A stretch of 64,000 bases of DNA from Marivita cryptomonadis (GTDB taxonomy: Bacteria > Pseudomonadota > Alphaproteobacteria > Rhodobacterales > Rhodobacteraceae), in contig NZ_JFKD01000008.1 of the NCBI RefSeq assembly GCF_002115725.1, positions 62,001-126,000 on the forward strand, given 5' to 3'. The notes below the pieces were generated by a model, which made no database searches, was not told the DNA's origin, and saw only the letters and a list, made by a program, of their open reading frames with translations. Shown in pieces: positions 9,543 to 18,976 of this stretch (positions within the stretch are counted from its first letter, which is position 1; the number at the start of each line of letters is the position of its first letter). A program made the translations under genes and the position numbers.

Positions 9543-10390
9543 CCTCGCATCCTCCGCGCCATTGCAGCCGCCTCGGCGACCACATCCATGTTCAGACCGT
9601 GCTCGTACCCCAGCGAAGCCACCCGCTCCGCCACAGCCTCGGTCGCCACGTTGCCCGCAGCCCCCGGCGCATAGGGACAACCGCCCAAACCTCCGACCGC
9701 CGCATCGAAGACCCGCAAGCCAAGGCCCAATGACGCCTCGACATTGTCACAGGCCAGACCACCCGTGTCATGGTAATGCCCCGCCAATCGCTCTGCCGGC
9801 ATTTCCTGCAATACAGCATCCAACATCGCGACGATGCTTTCAGGTGTCGCGCGTCCGATCGTGTCACCCAAAGATACCTCGTAACAGCCCATGTCCCGCA
9901 ACGCCGCCACCACCCGCGCCACGGCGTCCGGGGCCACCACCCCATCATAGGGACATTCGACCACGCAAGACACGTAGCCCCGCAGCGGCACTCCAGCAGC
10001 CACGGCAGCTTCGGCCACCGGCCGAAACCGCTCAAGGCTCTCGGCAATGGTCGCGTTGATATTGGCCTTCGAGAACCCTTCCGATGCCGATCCGAAAATC
10101 GCCACCTCATCGGCCCCGGCGGCCAACGCGTCCTCGAACCCCCGCAAGTTCGGCGTGAGCGCCGTGTAAGACACCTCCGGTGTCCGCGCAATACCAGCCA
10201 AAACAGCCGCCGAATCCGCCATCTGCGGCACCCATTTCGGACTCACGAAACTCGCGCATTCGATCCGCCGGAACCCGGCCAGAGACAGACAATCGACCAG
10301 AGCGATCTTTTCTTCGACCGGGATCAAACGCGCTTCGTTCTGCAACCCGTCGCGCGGTCCTACCTCAAAAATTTCGACCCGCTCGGTCAA
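9539..10390 (-). CDS. liuE: Hydroxymethylglutaryl-CoA lyase
   Basis: This enzyme splits HMG-CoA into acetyl-CoA and acetoacetate, the last step of leucine breakdown. The TIM-barrel protein has FEVGPRDGLQNE at the N-terminus (metal-binding Asp), the HYHDTGG metal site and the lyase signature GLGGCPYAPGAAGN with its catalytic cysteine. The start is probably TTG at 10390 (283 aa), behind an AGGGGG ribosome site. The open frame continues to a GTG at 10429, but those codons lie in a dispersed repeat (10404-10428). Confidence 0.93.
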   Translation of the reverse strand: MTERVEIFEVGPRDGLQNEARLIPVEEKIALVDCLSLAGFRRIECASFVSPKWVPQMADSAAVLAGIARTPEVSYTALTPNLRGFEDALAAGADEVAIFGSASEGFSKANINATIAESLERFRPVAEAAVAAGVPLRGYVSCVVECPYDGVVAPDAVARVVAALRDMGCYEVSLGDTIGRATPESIVAMLDAVLQEMPAERLAGHYHDTGGLACDNVEASLGLGLRVFDAAVGGLGGCPYAPGAAGNVATEAVAERVASLGYEHGLNMDVVAEAAAMARRMRG

Positions 10391-10403
10391 CGCGCCATCC
10401 CCC

Positions 10404-10428
10404 TGCTTCTTCTTTTTCCAAATATGCA
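10404..10428. repeat. 25-bp dispersed repeat, copy 1
   Basis: A 25-bp segment (TGCTTCTTCTTTTT, then C, then CAAATATGCA) lies between the GST and HMG-CoA lyase genes. A copy differing at one base occurs at 29400-29424. The sequence is purine/pyrimidine-biased and ends in a TTTSCAAATATGCA block. It is non-coding; the function is unknown. Confidence 0.6.
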
Positions 10429-10438
10429 CGGCCTGACA

Positions 10439-11110
10439 TCAGCCAGCTGCCTCCCACGCCGGGTAAAACTCCTGCGCGTAAAGCCCGGTGCCCGCTTCCG
10501 GCAGCGATTTCTGGAACTCCGGCCGCTCCGTGATCCGCTCGTACCATTCGGCCACCGCCGGATGCCCCCCCAGCTTGGCAAAATGCCGCGCCATATAGAT
10601 CGCCTGTCCAACCGACACATCTGCTGCAGAAAATCCGCTGGTCAGCAGATAATCCCGGTTTTCCACCGGCGTCGACAGCCGCGCCTCAAGCGCGTCATAA
10701 CATTTGCCCAACCGTGCGGCTTCCAGCTTCATCACAACCGGTGAGCGCATCGCGTCCTCATAAAGCATGATATGCTGCTGCGTCAGCGCCGCCGCGTGCT
10801 GGCTGATGGTTTCCGCAAAATGCACCCAGACCAGCCAGGCCATCCGGTCCGGATCATCCGGCCCACGCCCCATATTCGCCTCCGGGAACCGCTCACACAG
10901 ATATTCAGTGATCGCCCCGGTCTCGAACATCCGCTCGCCGTCGATCTCTAGCGCAGGAACACGCCCCGCAGGGGACAACGACAGGTATTCCGGATCCCGC
11001 AACGACCTGTCGAAGGCATGCAGCACGACTTCAAAGTCAACCTCAAGCTCATAGAGCAGCCAAAGCGTCCGCATGGACCGGGTCTGAGGGCAATGGTGCA
11101 ATCGGATCAT
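10439..11110 (-). CDS. Glutathione S-transferase family protein
   Basis: A 223-residue soluble protein with the two GST domains: an N-terminal thioredoxin-like part (LHHCPQTRSMRTLWLLYEL, SPAGRVPALEIDG, ETGAITEYLCERFP) and a C-terminal helical part (LTSGFSAADVSVGQAIYMAR). The start overlaps the stop of the carboxylase alpha gene by 4 nt, so it is part of the leucine-degradation operon. GSTs in catabolic operons may detoxify reactive unsaturated acyl intermediates such as methylcrotonyl derivatives; that role is inference. Confidence 0.9.
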   Translation of the reverse strand: MIRLHHCPQTRSMRTLWLLYELEVDFEVVLHAFDRSLRDPEYLSLSPAGRVPALEIDGERMFETGAITEYLCERFPEANMGRGPDDPDRMAWLVWVHFAETISQHAAALTQQHIMLYEDAMRSPVVMKLEAARLGKCYDALEARLSTPVENRDYLLTSGFSAADVSVGQAIYMARHFAKLGGHPAVAEWYERITERPEFQKSLPEAGTGLYAQEFYPAWEAAG

Positions 11111-13047
11111 ATCTCTTCCTCTTCCAGACGGATCAGCACCGCACCCGCCTCGACCTGAGACCCGGCTTGGGCCATGACCTCGGCAACAACACCGTCACGC
11201 GCGGCAAGCAGGGAATGCTCCATCTTCATCGCCTCGAGTATGGCCAGCCTGTCTCCCTTGGCAACCGTGGCCCCGGCGCTGACAAAGACCTGCCGCACCA
11301 ATCCCGGCATCGGTGCTTCGATCAGATCGCCCGACGCCCCGGCCCCGGCCTCCACATCCAGCGGATCAACACGGCGCAGCACTGTTGTCGGGTCTCCAAA
11401 CACCGTTGCAACCCCGTCTTCAACGAACACTGCCGCACCGGGTTGCCCATCAAAGCGCCAGCCATTGGCACCATAACGCGCCGCCACGATCTGCCCGTTG
11501 ACCGCCACGTCGATCTCACCCGGACCACGGGTCGTAATCAGACACCCGAGGATGTCCTCACCAAACGCCACTGCCAACTCCTGCGCCACCGGAGCCCAAA
11601 GCGCAAAACCGTCCAAGGGTTGCGGCGCACGGTCCAAACCAACCAGCGCCAGAACCGCCTGCGCGGTGACTGCTGGCGCGAGGTCCGGCACATCTGTCAA
11701 AGCCGCAAGGTCGCGCCCGATCAACCCTGTATCGACATCACCAACCGAGAACCCCTCGTGCCGCGCCAAAGCCCCCAGAAAGGCAAGATTGGTGACGGTT
11801 CCAGCCACCTGTGTCTCCGCCAAAGCCTGCCGTAGCTTGCGCAAGGCAACCGCACGCGATGAACCATGCACAATGACCTTGGCAATCATCGGATCATAAT
11901 GCGGTGAAATCACATCCCCCGTCCTGACCCCGGTATCGGCCCGCGCAGCCTTGGGAAAAGCCAAATGCGCCAAACGCCCGGTTGCCGGCAGGAACCCGGC
12001 TGGCACGTCCTCGGCGTAGAGCCGCGCCTCAAAACTGTGCCCTGTGATCGTCAGGTCGCCTTGCACACAGGGCAAAGGCTCGCCAGCCGCCACACGCAGC
12101 TGCCATTCCACAAGATCGACACCCGTGATCGCCTCGGTCACCGGATGCTCCACCTGCAGGCGCGTGTTCATCTCCATGAACCAGAACCCGTCTGGGCGCA
12201 GCCCGTCCGCCCCATCAACGATGAACTCAACCGTCCCCGCGCCCTTGTAACCAATGGCCTCTGCCGCACGCACCGCCGCGTGGCCCATCGCGTCCCGCAT
12301 CTCGGGTGTCATCCCAGGCGCGGGAGCTTCCTCGATCACCTTCTGATGGCGCCGCTGCAACGAACAATCCCGCTCGAACAGATGCACCGCCGTCTCGCCA
12401 TCCCCAAAGACCTGCACCTCGATGTGACGCGGGCTGGTGATGTATTTCTCGATCAGCACGTGAGGATTGCCAAAGGCGGTCTTTGCCTCGGACTGGGCCG
12501 AAGCCAACGCATCGGCGAACCCCTTGGGCGCCTCGACCAGTCGCATTCCCTTGCCACCGCCCCCGGCCACTGCCTTGATGAGCACCGGATAGCCAATCGC
12601 CTCGGCCTCTTTGGCCAATAACTCCGGCGATTGATCCACACCTTGATACCCCGGCACCACGGGAACCCCCGCCTCCGCCATCAACGCCTTGGCCGCGTCC
12701 TTCAGGCCCATCGCCCGGATTGCCGAGGCCGAAGGCCCGATGAACACCAGCCCCGCCGCCTCGACCGCGTCAACGAATTCCGGGTTTTCGGACAAAAAGC
12801 CATAGCCCGGATGGATCGCCTGCGCGCCAGTGGCCTGCGCAGCCGCAATGATCGCATCACCCCGCAGATAGCTCTCCGCAGGCGATGCTCCGCCAAGCGA
12901 AACGGCGACATCCGCCATCTCGACATGGCGCGCCTGCGCGTCCACATCCGAATGCACCGCCACGGTGCGCACCCCCAGACGACGGCAGGTGTCGATCACC
13001 CGGCAGGCGATCTCGCCCCGGTTGGCTATCAGGATCGTGTCAAACAT
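11107..13047 (-). CDS. liuD: Methylcrotonyl-CoA carboxylase biotin-containing alpha subunit
   Basis: This subunit carries the biotin carboxylase domain (about residues 1-445) and a C-terminal biotin carrier domain. The N-terminus FDTILIANRGEIACR, the ATP-grasp loop AGGGGKGMRLV and HIEVQVFGD are typical. The biotinylated lysine is in EAMKME, near residue 608 of 646. With the beta subunit encoded just upstream it carboxylates 3-methylcrotonyl-CoA from leucine. Propionyl-CoA or geranyl-CoA carboxylase would be alternatives, but the ivd and HMG-CoA lyase neighbours favour methylcrotonyl-CoA. The start is ATG 13047; the earlier frame is repeat sequence. Confidence 0.93.
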   Translation of the reverse strand: MFDTILIANRGEIACRVIDTCRRLGVRTVAVHSDVDAQARHVEMADVAVSLGGASPAESYLRGDAIIAAAQATGAQAIHPGYGFLSENPEFVDAVEAAGLVFIGPSASAIRAMGLKDAAKALMAEAGVPVVPGYQGVDQSPELLAKEAEAIGYPVLIKAVAGGGGKGMRLVEAPKGFADALASAQSEAKTAFGNPHVLIEKYITSPRHIEVQVFGDGETAVHLFERDCSLQRRHQKVIEEAPAPGMTPEMRDAMGHAAVRAAEAIGYKGAGTVEFIVDGADGLRPDGFWFMEMNTRLQVEHPVTEAITGVDLVEWQLRVAAGEPLPCVQGDLTITGHSFEARLYAEDVPAGFLPATGRLAHLAFPKAARADTGVRTGDVISPHYDPMIAKVIVHGSSRAVALRKLRQALAETQVAGTVTNLAFLGALARHEGFSVGDVDTGLIGRDLAALTDVPDLAPAVTAQAVLALVGLDRAPQPLDGFALWAPVAQELAVAFGEDILGCLITTRGPGEIDVAVNGQIVAARYGANGWRFDGQPGAAVFVEDGVATVFGDPTTVLRRVDPLDVEAGAGASGDLIEAPMPGLVRQVFVSAGATVAKGDRLAILEAMKMEHSLLAARDGVVAEVMAQAGSQVEAGAVLIRLEEEEI

Positions 13048-13090
13048 CTCGCACCACCGCTTCTCTTCATCTTGCCCGTAAACTCCGGGG

Positions 13091-13140
13091 GTTTGGGGGC
13101 TGGCCCCCAAGTCAACCTGCGTTTGGGGGCTGGCCTCCAA
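13091..13140 (-). repeat. Tandem hairpin repeat between the two carboxylase genes
   Basis: The 20-bp unit GTTTGGGGGCTGGCCCCCAA at 13091-13110 recurs at 13121-13140 with one base changed (GGCCTCC). Each unit is a near-perfect hairpin with an 8-bp stem (TTGGGGGC). The second copy abuts the stop codon of the beta-subunit gene. There is no T-run, so it is more likely to affect mRNA stability or processing than to end transcription fully. Confidence 0.6.
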
Positions 13141-14742
13141 TTACATGCGGAACACACCAAACCGCGTGTCCCCGATGGGTGCATTCAGCGCCGCCTCCAG
13201 CGACAAAGACAGCACCGACCGAGTCTTGCGGGGGTCAACGATCCCGTCATCCCACAGCCGGGCCGAGGCATAGAGCGGGTGCGCCTGTTCTTCGAACATA
13301 TCGACGGTCGGCTTTTTGAAAGCCGCTTCGTCCTCGACCGACCACGACTCGCCGCGCTTCTCCATCGCGTCGCGCTTCACGGTCGCCAAAACGCCCGCCG
13401 CCTGTTCGCCGCCCATGACAGAAATGCGCGAATTCGGCCATGTCCACAAAAAGCGCGGCTGATAGGCGCGTCCCGCCATGCCGTAATTGCCCGCACCAAA
13501 AGAGCCCCCCACCAGCATGGTGATCTTTGGCACCGAGGTACAGGCCACGGCCGTCACCATCTTTGCCCCATGCCGCGCGATGCCCTCGTTCTCGTATTTC
13601 CGGCCCACCATAAAGCCGGTGATGTTCTGCAGGAACACCAGAGGGATCTTGCGCTGCGAACACAGCTCGACGAAATGGGCACCCTTTTGGGCGGCTTCAG
13701 AGAACAGCACACCATTGTTGGCGATAATCCCCACTGGCCAGCCATCAACATGTGCAAACCCGGTCACCAATGTCTCGCCAAAGCGCGGCTTGAATTCGTC
13801 GAAATAGGATCCGTCCACCACCCGCGCGATCACTTCGCGAATATCATAGGGCGTGCGCAAGTCGCCCGGCACCACGCCGAAGATCTCGTCCGGATCATAC
13901 GCCGGGTCTTCTGCCGGTTGCCGTAGGCCGGAGGTCAACCCTGCCCCCAAAGACCCAACGGCACGCCGCGCCAAGGCAAGCGCATGCCCGTCATCTTCGG
14001 CCAGATAATCGGCCACACCCGAAAGCCGCGTGTGCACGTCACCGCCACCCAAGTCTTCGGCTGTCACCACCTCACCCGTCGCGGCCTTTACCAGCGGCGG
14101 GCCGGCAAGGAAGATCGTGCCCTGTTCCTTGACGATGATCGTCACGTCCGACATCGCGGGCACATAAGCGCCGCCAGCTGTGCAAGACCCCATCACCACG
14201 GCAATCTGCGCAATGCCCTTGGCGCTCATCCGGGCTTGATTGTAGAAAATCCGCCCAAAATGGTCGCGGTCGGGGAACACTTCATCCTGCTGAGGAAGGT
14301 TCGCGCCACCCGAATCCACAAGATAGATGCAGGGTAAATGGTTCTCTTCCGCGATCTCTTGCGCCCGGAGGTGTTTCTTGACGGTCATCGGATAATACGT
14401 GCCGCCCTTCACAGTGGCGTCGTTGCACACCACCATGACCTGACGGCCCATCACCCGGCCAATTCCTGCGATCACCCCGGCAGCAGGGGCCGCCCCGTCA
14501 TAAAGCCCATGTGCCGCCACAGCACCCACCTCCAGAAAGGGCGATCCGGGGTCGAGCAGGTTGGCCACCCGGTCTCGAGGCAGCATCTTGCCCCGCGAGA
14601 CATGCCGCTCGCGTGACCGTTCTCCACCTCCTGCAGCCGCAAGATCGGCTGCCTCACGAACCACGCGCAGCGCGTCTTCATGCGCGGCAATGTTCGCCTT
14701 GAACTGCTCCGACGACGCAATCGCCTGTGACCGAAGTTTCAT
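13141..14742 (-). CDS. liuB: Methylcrotonyl-CoA carboxylase carboxyltransferase beta subunit
   Basis: A 533-residue carboxyltransferase of the acyl-CoA carboxylase beta family, with two crotonase-like halves. Visible signatures include [21 protein letters not shown], the [20 protein letters not shown] segment, [10 protein letters not shown] and, in the second half, [15 protein letters not shown] with [19 protein letters not shown]. These match 3-methylcrotonyl-CoA carboxylase beta better than propionyl-CoA carboxylase. It follows the LprI-like gene with a 1-nt gap. Confidence 0.95.
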   Translation of the reverse strand: MKLRSQAIASSEQFKANIAAHEDALRVVREAADLAAAGGGERSRERHVSRGKMLPRDRVANLLDPGSPFLEVGAVAAHGLYDGAAPAAGVIAGIGRVMGRQVMVVCNDATVKGGTYYPMTVKKHLRAQEIAEENHLPCIYLVDSGGANLPQQDEVFPDRDHFGRIFYNQARMSAKGIAQIAVVMGSCTAGGAYVPAMSDVTIIVKEQGTIFLAGPPLVKAATGEVVTAEDLGGGDVHTRLSGVADYLAEDDGHALALARRAVGSLGAGLTSGLRQPAEDPAYDPDEIFGVVPGDLRTPYDIREVIARVVDGSYFDEFKPRFGETLVTGFAHVDGWPVGIIANNGVLFSEAAQKGAHFVELCSQRKIPLVFLQNITGFMVGRKYENEGIARHGAKMVTAVACTSVPKITMLVGGSFGAGNYGMAGRAYQPRFLWTWPNSRISVMGGEQAAGVLATVKRDAMEKRGESWSVEDEAAFKKPTVDMFEEQAHPLYASARLWDDGIVDPRKTRSVLSLSLEAALNAPIGDTRFGVFRM

Positions 14743-14743
14743 C

Positions 14744-15232
14744 TTATTGCCCTCGCATATCGCGCAATTCGATGGCGCGCTGTGCCGTCATTGTCAGGTG
14801 GCAATTGGCACCAACGATGGTTCGGATCGTGCCGTCCTGCCACATTGCGTAGCGTGCCGCACAATCGGCATCGCGAAAGACGATCCATGCCCGTTGTGCA
14901 TCGCGCAATGCGTCAGAGCGGTCCAGCACCTGCGACAGCCCCTGCTCGTCCGCAGTTTCATTCGCCATCTGTGTCCATTTGTATTCTTCGTTGAGGAGCA
15001 CATCCCACATCGCAGTTTCCGCCTGAATACACTCTGAAATCCCGATGGTGGTCGATCCGCCCGGCTGTTCCTGACACTGGCCGGACGCCTCTCCAAGACA
15101 GAAGGGATAAAGCGCACCGATCTCGGTATTCTCGAAGCAGTCACGCACGATTTGTTGGTCTATCGTGAACTCTTGAGCTGTGCCGACCTGAGGAACACAG
15201 AGCAGCGCCGCCATCATCAAACCCCGTTTCAT
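14744..15232 (-). CDS. LprI-family (DUF1311) exported protein
   Basis: A 162-residue protein with a signal peptide ([20 protein letters not shown]) and a cysteine-rich mature part. It ends with the LprI-type pattern ([47 protein letters not shown]). LprI-domain proteins act as lysozyme inhibitors in some bacteria; whether this one does is unknown. Its ATG overlaps the acyl-CoA ligase stop by 4 nt. An exported protein inside a cytosolic catabolic operon is unexpected. Confidence 0.82.
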   Translation of the reverse strand: MKRGLMMAALLCVPQVGTAQEFTIDQQIVRDCFENTEIGALYPFCLGEASGQCQEQPGGSTTIGISECIQAETAMWDVLLNEEYKWTQMANETADEQGLSQVLDRSDALRDAQRAWIVFRDADCAARYAMWQDGTIRTIVGANCHLTMTAQRAIELRDMRGQ

Positions 15233-16791
15233 GCCTTGTCCTCCTGAGCAGCGCGCGCTTTCAATTCCTTGCGGATGACTTTTCCGGTGACGGTCATCGG
15301 CAGATCTGTCAAAAACTCGATTTCTCTTGGATACGAATAGCTTGCAAGGCGATCCTTCACCCATGACTGAAGATCTGTTACCGATGCGTCAACGCCTTCT
15401 TTAAGAACCACATAGGCCTTGACGATCTCGGTGCGCAGCGCGTCGGGCTTGCCCACAACACCGCACGTCGCCACCGCCGGATGGGTCAGCAGGCAATCCT
15501 CAATCTCAGCCGGTCCGATGCGATAACCCGCTGAGGTGATCACGTCGTCCTCGCGCCCCAGAAAGGTGATGGTATCCCCGTCCTTGATCCCGCGATCGCC
15601 GGTGATCATCCAATCGCCCCGGAACTTCTCGGCGGTCGCGTCGGGTTTGCGCCAGTATTCCAGCATCATCGACGCCGATCCGCGGCGCACGGCGATGTCG
15701 CCCTCACCCTCGCAGGGCAAGCCATCCGGCCCGATCACTGACACCTGATGCCCCGGCACCGCACGGCCCATCGACCCCGGCACGGCATCGAAGGACGCGC
15801 CACAAGACGACACGATCATGTTGCATTCGGTCTGGCCGTAAAATTCGTTGATGGTCACGCCGAACGCCTCGCGGCCCCAAGCCAGCATCTCGGCACCGAG
15901 CGGCTCACCTCCGCTGGCGATCGACCGCAAGCCGTCGATCCGCGCATCCGCTGCCTTGAGCATCCGAAGCGCGGTTGGCGGGAAAAATACATTGCGCACA
16001 GTGCCTTCCCGGCAAATCCTTGCGCATTCTTCGACCGAAAACTTCGGCATGCGCGCCGCAACCACCGGCACACCCAACGCAAGCCCCGGCATGAGCACGT
16101 CGAACAGGCCACCGATCCACGCCCAATCCGCAGGGGTCCAGATCACGTCGCCATCTTGGCCCAAGAAGTCGTGGCTCATCTCGACACCGGGCAAATGGCC
16201 GGTCAGCATTCGATGCCCGTGCAATGCTCCCTTGGGCGACCCGGTTGTGCCGCTCGTATACATCAACACCGCTGCATCTTCGGGTCCGGTCTCAACAATC
16301 GCGCGGGTGCCGGATGACGCCCCCAAATCGCTGCGGGCCACGGTCGCCACGCCCAGCCCGGTCAGTTGCACGACGCCTTCAAGGTCGGTCACAACAACAC
16401 CCAGCCCCGCATCATCAATCCGGGATTTCAGCGCGTCGGTGCGGAACAGCTTGAACAACGGCACCGAAATTGCCCCCAACCGCCACGCAGCGATATGTGC
16501 GGCGGCGCAAAGAGGTGATTGCGACAGCAACACGCCGACCCGGTCACCCTTCATCACACCGCGTTCGATCAGCGCCACCTCGACCTGCCGCGACCGGTAC
16601 CACAGATCGCCATACGTGACCCTGCGCATCCGCTCGGGCGTAACTTCGAGGATCGCTATACGGTCAGGCTCTGTCGCAGCCCAACCATCGCACACCTGAT
16701 GCGCCATGTTCAGCGATGTGGGCAGGTCCCAGTCGAACCTTTTACACAGGGCATCATAAGCGGCAGGTCGCAACATCGGACGGGTCGTCAT
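15229..16791 (-). CDS. AMP-binding acyl-CoA synthetase
   Basis: A 520-residue adenylate-forming ligase. The ATP-binding loop YTSGTTGSPKGALHGHR, the NEFYGQTECN motif, the WMITGDRG aspartate and the C-terminal lysine of TVTGKVIRKELK are all present, so it should be active. Its sequence style is that of short/medium-chain acyl-CoA or acetyl-CoA synthetase-like enzymes. In this operon a likely substrate is isovalerate or acetoacetate, but sequence alone cannot decide. The ATG at 16791 overlaps the stop of the upstream 101-residue gene by 4 nt. Confidence 0.9.
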   Translation of the reverse strand: MTTRPMLRPAAYDALCKRFDWDLPTSLNMAHQVCDGWAATEPDRIAILEVTPERMRRVTYGDLWYRSRQVEVALIERGVMKGDRVGVLLSQSPLCAAAHIAAWRLGAISVPLFKLFRTDALKSRIDDAGLGVVVTDLEGVVQLTGLGVATVARSDLGASSGTRAIVETGPEDAAVLMYTSGTTGSPKGALHGHRMLTGHLPGVEMSHDFLGQDGDVIWTPADWAWIGGLFDVLMPGLALGVPVVAARMPKFSVEECARICREGTVRNVFFPPTALRMLKAADARIDGLRSIASGGEPLGAEMLAWGREAFGVTINEFYGQTECNMIVSSCGASFDAVPGSMGRAVPGHQVSVIGPDGLPCEGEGDIAVRRGSASMMLEYWRKPDATAEKFRGDWMITGDRGIKDGDTITFLGREDDVITSAGYRIGPAEIEDCLLTHPAVATCGVVGKPDALRTEIVKAYVVLKEGVDASVTDLQSWVKDRLASYSYPREIEFLTDLPMTVTGKVIRKELKARAAQEDKA

Positions 16792-17093
16792 GTCGAAGGC
16801 CTTTCGAATCCATCGGCTCCGCTGGTCGCGATCAGCCGCCCAAACCGGTTCACATGGTAAACGCGCGGGCCACAGCGCACAGTGATCCACGCGCCATCCA
16901 CTTGCCCCGCCAGACCGACACAATCGCCAGCTGTTGCACCGGGTCCACCGTCTTGGGTCACATAGCGGGAAGCCATCGCATTGATCACATCTGTCTCCGT
17001 TATCGTGGCAGCGATCCAGCCATAGCGGAACGCCAAGAGTGCGCCGACCAGTGTGGCAAGCCCAAGAGGCACCCACCAGACCCAGCCCGGCAT
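16788..17093 (-). CDS. Small single-helix membrane protein in the liu operon
   Basis: A 101-residue protein with one strongly hydrophobic N-terminal helix (about residues 4-24) and a soluble tail with GPGATAGDCVGLAGQVDGAWI and ITVRCGPRVYHVNRFGR. It lies between ivd and the acyl-CoA ligase, overlapping the ligase start by 4 nt. No family is recognised. Confidence 0.7.
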   Translation of the reverse strand: MPGWVWWVPLGLATLVGALLAFRYGWIAATITETDVINAMASRYVTQDGGPGATAGDCVGLAGQVDGAWITVRCGPRVYHVNRFGRLIATSGADGFERPST

Positions 17094-17149
17094 CAGAGGA
17101 TCAAGCTTTTCAGTGTCATCAACGCGATCCTCTTTGCATTTTTGACAAC

Positions 17150-17193
17150 GCGCAATTCATTCCGAAAACCGGTGCCCACTTTTCGGATTGCGC
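17150..17193. repeat. Palindromic intergenic element between ivd and the 101-aa gene
   Basis: An inner perfect dyad, TCCGAAAA (17161-17168) with TTTTCGGA (17180-17187), is enclosed by an outer GCGCAAT (17150-17156) and ATTGCGC (17187-17193). The loop is CCGGTGCCCAC. The design resembles the short RIME/RPE-type palindromes seen between genes of other alphaproteobacteria. It may end or attenuate transcription after ivd. Confidence 0.6.
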
Positions 17194-17194
17194 T

Positions 17195-18358
17195 TCATCC
17201 CATCGCCGCCATCATCTCGCGGCCGACAAGCATTCGGCGGATCTCGGAGGTGCCCGCCCCGATCTCCATCAGCTTGGCATCGCGGAATATGCGCGCCACC
17301 GGCGCGTCCGACAGGAACCCTGCGCCACCCATAGCTTGCACCGCCTGATGCGCCTGCACCATCGCCTGTTCGCTGGCGTAAAGGCAGCAGGCGGCGGCGT
17401 CCTGACGGGTCACATCGCCCCGGTCGCAGGCCTTGGCCACCTCATAGACATACGCACGCGCGGAATTCATCGCGGTATACATGTCCGCCATCTTGCCCTG
17501 CATCAGCTGGAAGCTGCCAATAGGCTGGCCGAACTGCTTGCGCTCGGCCATGTAGGGCATGATTTCGTCCAGACATGCGGCCATGATGCCAAGGCCGATC
17601 CCAGCAAGCACCACACGTTCGTAATCCAGACCGGACATCAGAACGCGTACGCCGCGGCCCTCTTCGCCCAAGACGTTCTCGAACGGCACTTCGACATCGT
17701 CGAAAATCAACTCGGCGGTGTTCGATCCACGCATCCCCAGCTTGTCGAAATGCGGGGAGGTGCTGAAGCCTTTCATCGTCTTTTCAATCAGGAAGGCGGT
17801 GATGCCCTTGGACCCGGCATCGGGGTCAGTCTTGGCATAGACCACCAGCGTGTCCGCATCCGGTCCGTTGGTGATCCAGTATTTGTTGCCGTTCAGCTTG
17901 TAATGATCATTTCGCTTTTCAGCGCGCAGCTTCATCGACACAACGTCCGACCCGGCACCCGGTTCGGACATGGCCAATGCACCCACATGCTCGCCCGAGA
18001 TCAGACCCGGCAAGTACTTGGCTTTCTGCGCGTCACTGCCATTCAGTTTGATCTGGTTCACGCACAGGTTGGAATGTGCGCCATAGGACAACGACACTGA
18101 GGCCGACGCCCGCGCGACCTCTTCCACCGCGACAGTGTGCGCAAGATATCCCATGCCCGCACCGCCGTATTGTTCGTCGACGGTGATGCCCAGCAGGCCC
18201 AGTTCCCCCATCTCGGTCCACAGTCCGGGCGGAAACTCGTTCGTGCGGTCGATGTCGGCCGCCATCGGCTTCACCCGCTCCTGCGCCCAGCGATGCACCA
18301 TTTCGCGAAGGGAATTGACGTCTTCCCCAAGATCAAACTGCATGGTCGCGTTGAACAT
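17195..18358 (-). CDS. liuA: Isovaleryl-CoA dehydrogenase
   Basis: An FAD-dependent acyl-CoA dehydrogenase of 387 aa that oxidises isovaleryl-CoA to 3-methylcrotonyl-CoA. The segments [36 protein letters not shown] and the C-terminal [18 protein letters not shown] are typical. The catalytic glutamate is placed as in isovaleryl-CoA dehydrogenases, in [13 protein letters not shown] (E247), not near the C-terminus as in most relatives; this makes the substrate call strong. The ATG at 18358 has a GGGGAGAGG ribosome site. A perfect palindrome (18383-18398) lies just upstream. Confidence 0.95.
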   Translation of the reverse strand: MFNATMQFDLGEDVNSLREMVHRWAQERVKPMAADIDRTNEFPPGLWTEMGELGLLGITVDEQYGGAGMGYLAHTVAVEEVARASASVSLSYGAHSNLCVNQIKLNGSDAQKAKYLPGLISGEHVGALAMSEPGAGSDVVSMKLRAEKRNDHYKLNGNKYWITNGPDADTLVVYAKTDPDAGSKGITAFLIEKTMKGFSTSPHFDKLGMRGSNTAELIFDDVEVPFENVLGEEGRGVRVLMSGLDYERVVLAGIGLGIMAACLDEIMPYMAERKQFGQPIGSFQLMQGKMADMYTAMNSARAYVYEVAKACDRGDVTRQDAAACCLYASEQAMVQAHQAVQAMGGAGFLSDAPVARIFRDAKLMEIGAGTSEIRRMLVGREMMAAMG

Positions 18359-18382
18359 TCGCCTCTCCCCAAGCGGATTTAT

Positions 18383-18398
18383 TGAACACTTGTTCAAA
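18383..18398. promoter_or_regulatory. Palindromic operator candidate upstream of ivd
   Basis: TTGAACACTTGTTCAA is a perfect 7+2+7 palindrome 25 nt before the ivd start codon. Its form resembles operators of TetR-type acyl-CoA catabolism regulators, but no regulator gene is in the window. It probably controls the leucine-degradation operon and could also influence the divergent gene at 18497. Confidence 0.5.
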
Positions 18399-18496
18399 TC
18401 TTACGAGAAACCCCGGCATCAGGTCAAGCGCAAGGAACTGTCCGCAGCATCGGGCGTTGGGAGAGCGAACCGCATCAATAGCGAAAGGACATCTTT

Positions 18497-18967
18497 ATGA
18501 CAGCCACACTGACCGATACTTTCTGGAGCAATATGAGCAAGATTCACGTCATTCTGCTTGGCGCTGGCGACGGAACACCTGTGCCGATGGCGCCCTTGGC
18601 ACGCCAAGAAGACGACGCGATCTGGTTCATCACATCCGCTGATCACGACAGCTTCAAGGCCGCGAAAACTGGTGACGAAGCCAAAATCTACCTCTGCGAT
18701 TCGGCGGGCCACATGTACGGCACCATCAAAGGGCATCTGTCGGTGTCGCAGGACAGCGACAAACTGGATGAGCTTTGGTCACCGATGGCCGCTGCATGGT
18801 TTGACAATGGGCGCGAGGATGACTCGGTTCGATTGATGAAATACACTCCATCCGAAGCCGAGATTTGGGCCACCGATGGCACCGCCAAATACCTGTTCGA
18901 GACGATCAAGGCGAATGTCACCGATGCCAAACCCGATACCGGCACATACGGCATAATCCACTTTTAA
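18497..18967 (+). CDS. Pyridoxamine 5'-phosphate oxidase-like general stress protein
   Basis: A 156-residue soluble protein of the FMN-binding split-barrel superfamily, general stress protein 26-like. Typical parts are APLARQEDDAIWFITSADHD near the N-terminus, AKIYLCDSAGHMYGTIKG, LDELWSPMAAAWFDNGREDD and VRLMKYTPSEAEIWATDG. Such proteins bind flavin or F420; the ligand cannot be read from sequence. It is divergent from ivd and followed 9 nt later by creA. Confidence 0.85.
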   Translation: MTATLTDTFWSNMSKIHVILLGAGDGTPVPMAPLARQEDDAIWFITSADHDSFKAAKTGDEAKIYLCDSAGHMYGTIKGHLSVSQDSDKLDELWSPMAAAWFDNGREDDSVRLMKYTPSEAEIWATDGTAKYLFETIKANVTDAKPDTGTYGIIHF

Positions 18968-18976
18968 GGACTGCAC

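Noticed and set aside
10391..10429. Longer HMG-CoA lyase start at GTG 10429
   Set aside because: The added codons lie in a dispersed repeat (10404-10428) and give a Lys-rich N-terminus unlike the family.
12631..13926. 431-codon plus-strand frame opposite the carboxylase genes
   Set aside because: It crosses two real minus-strand genes, has shadow-like His/Arg-rich composition and no ribosome site.
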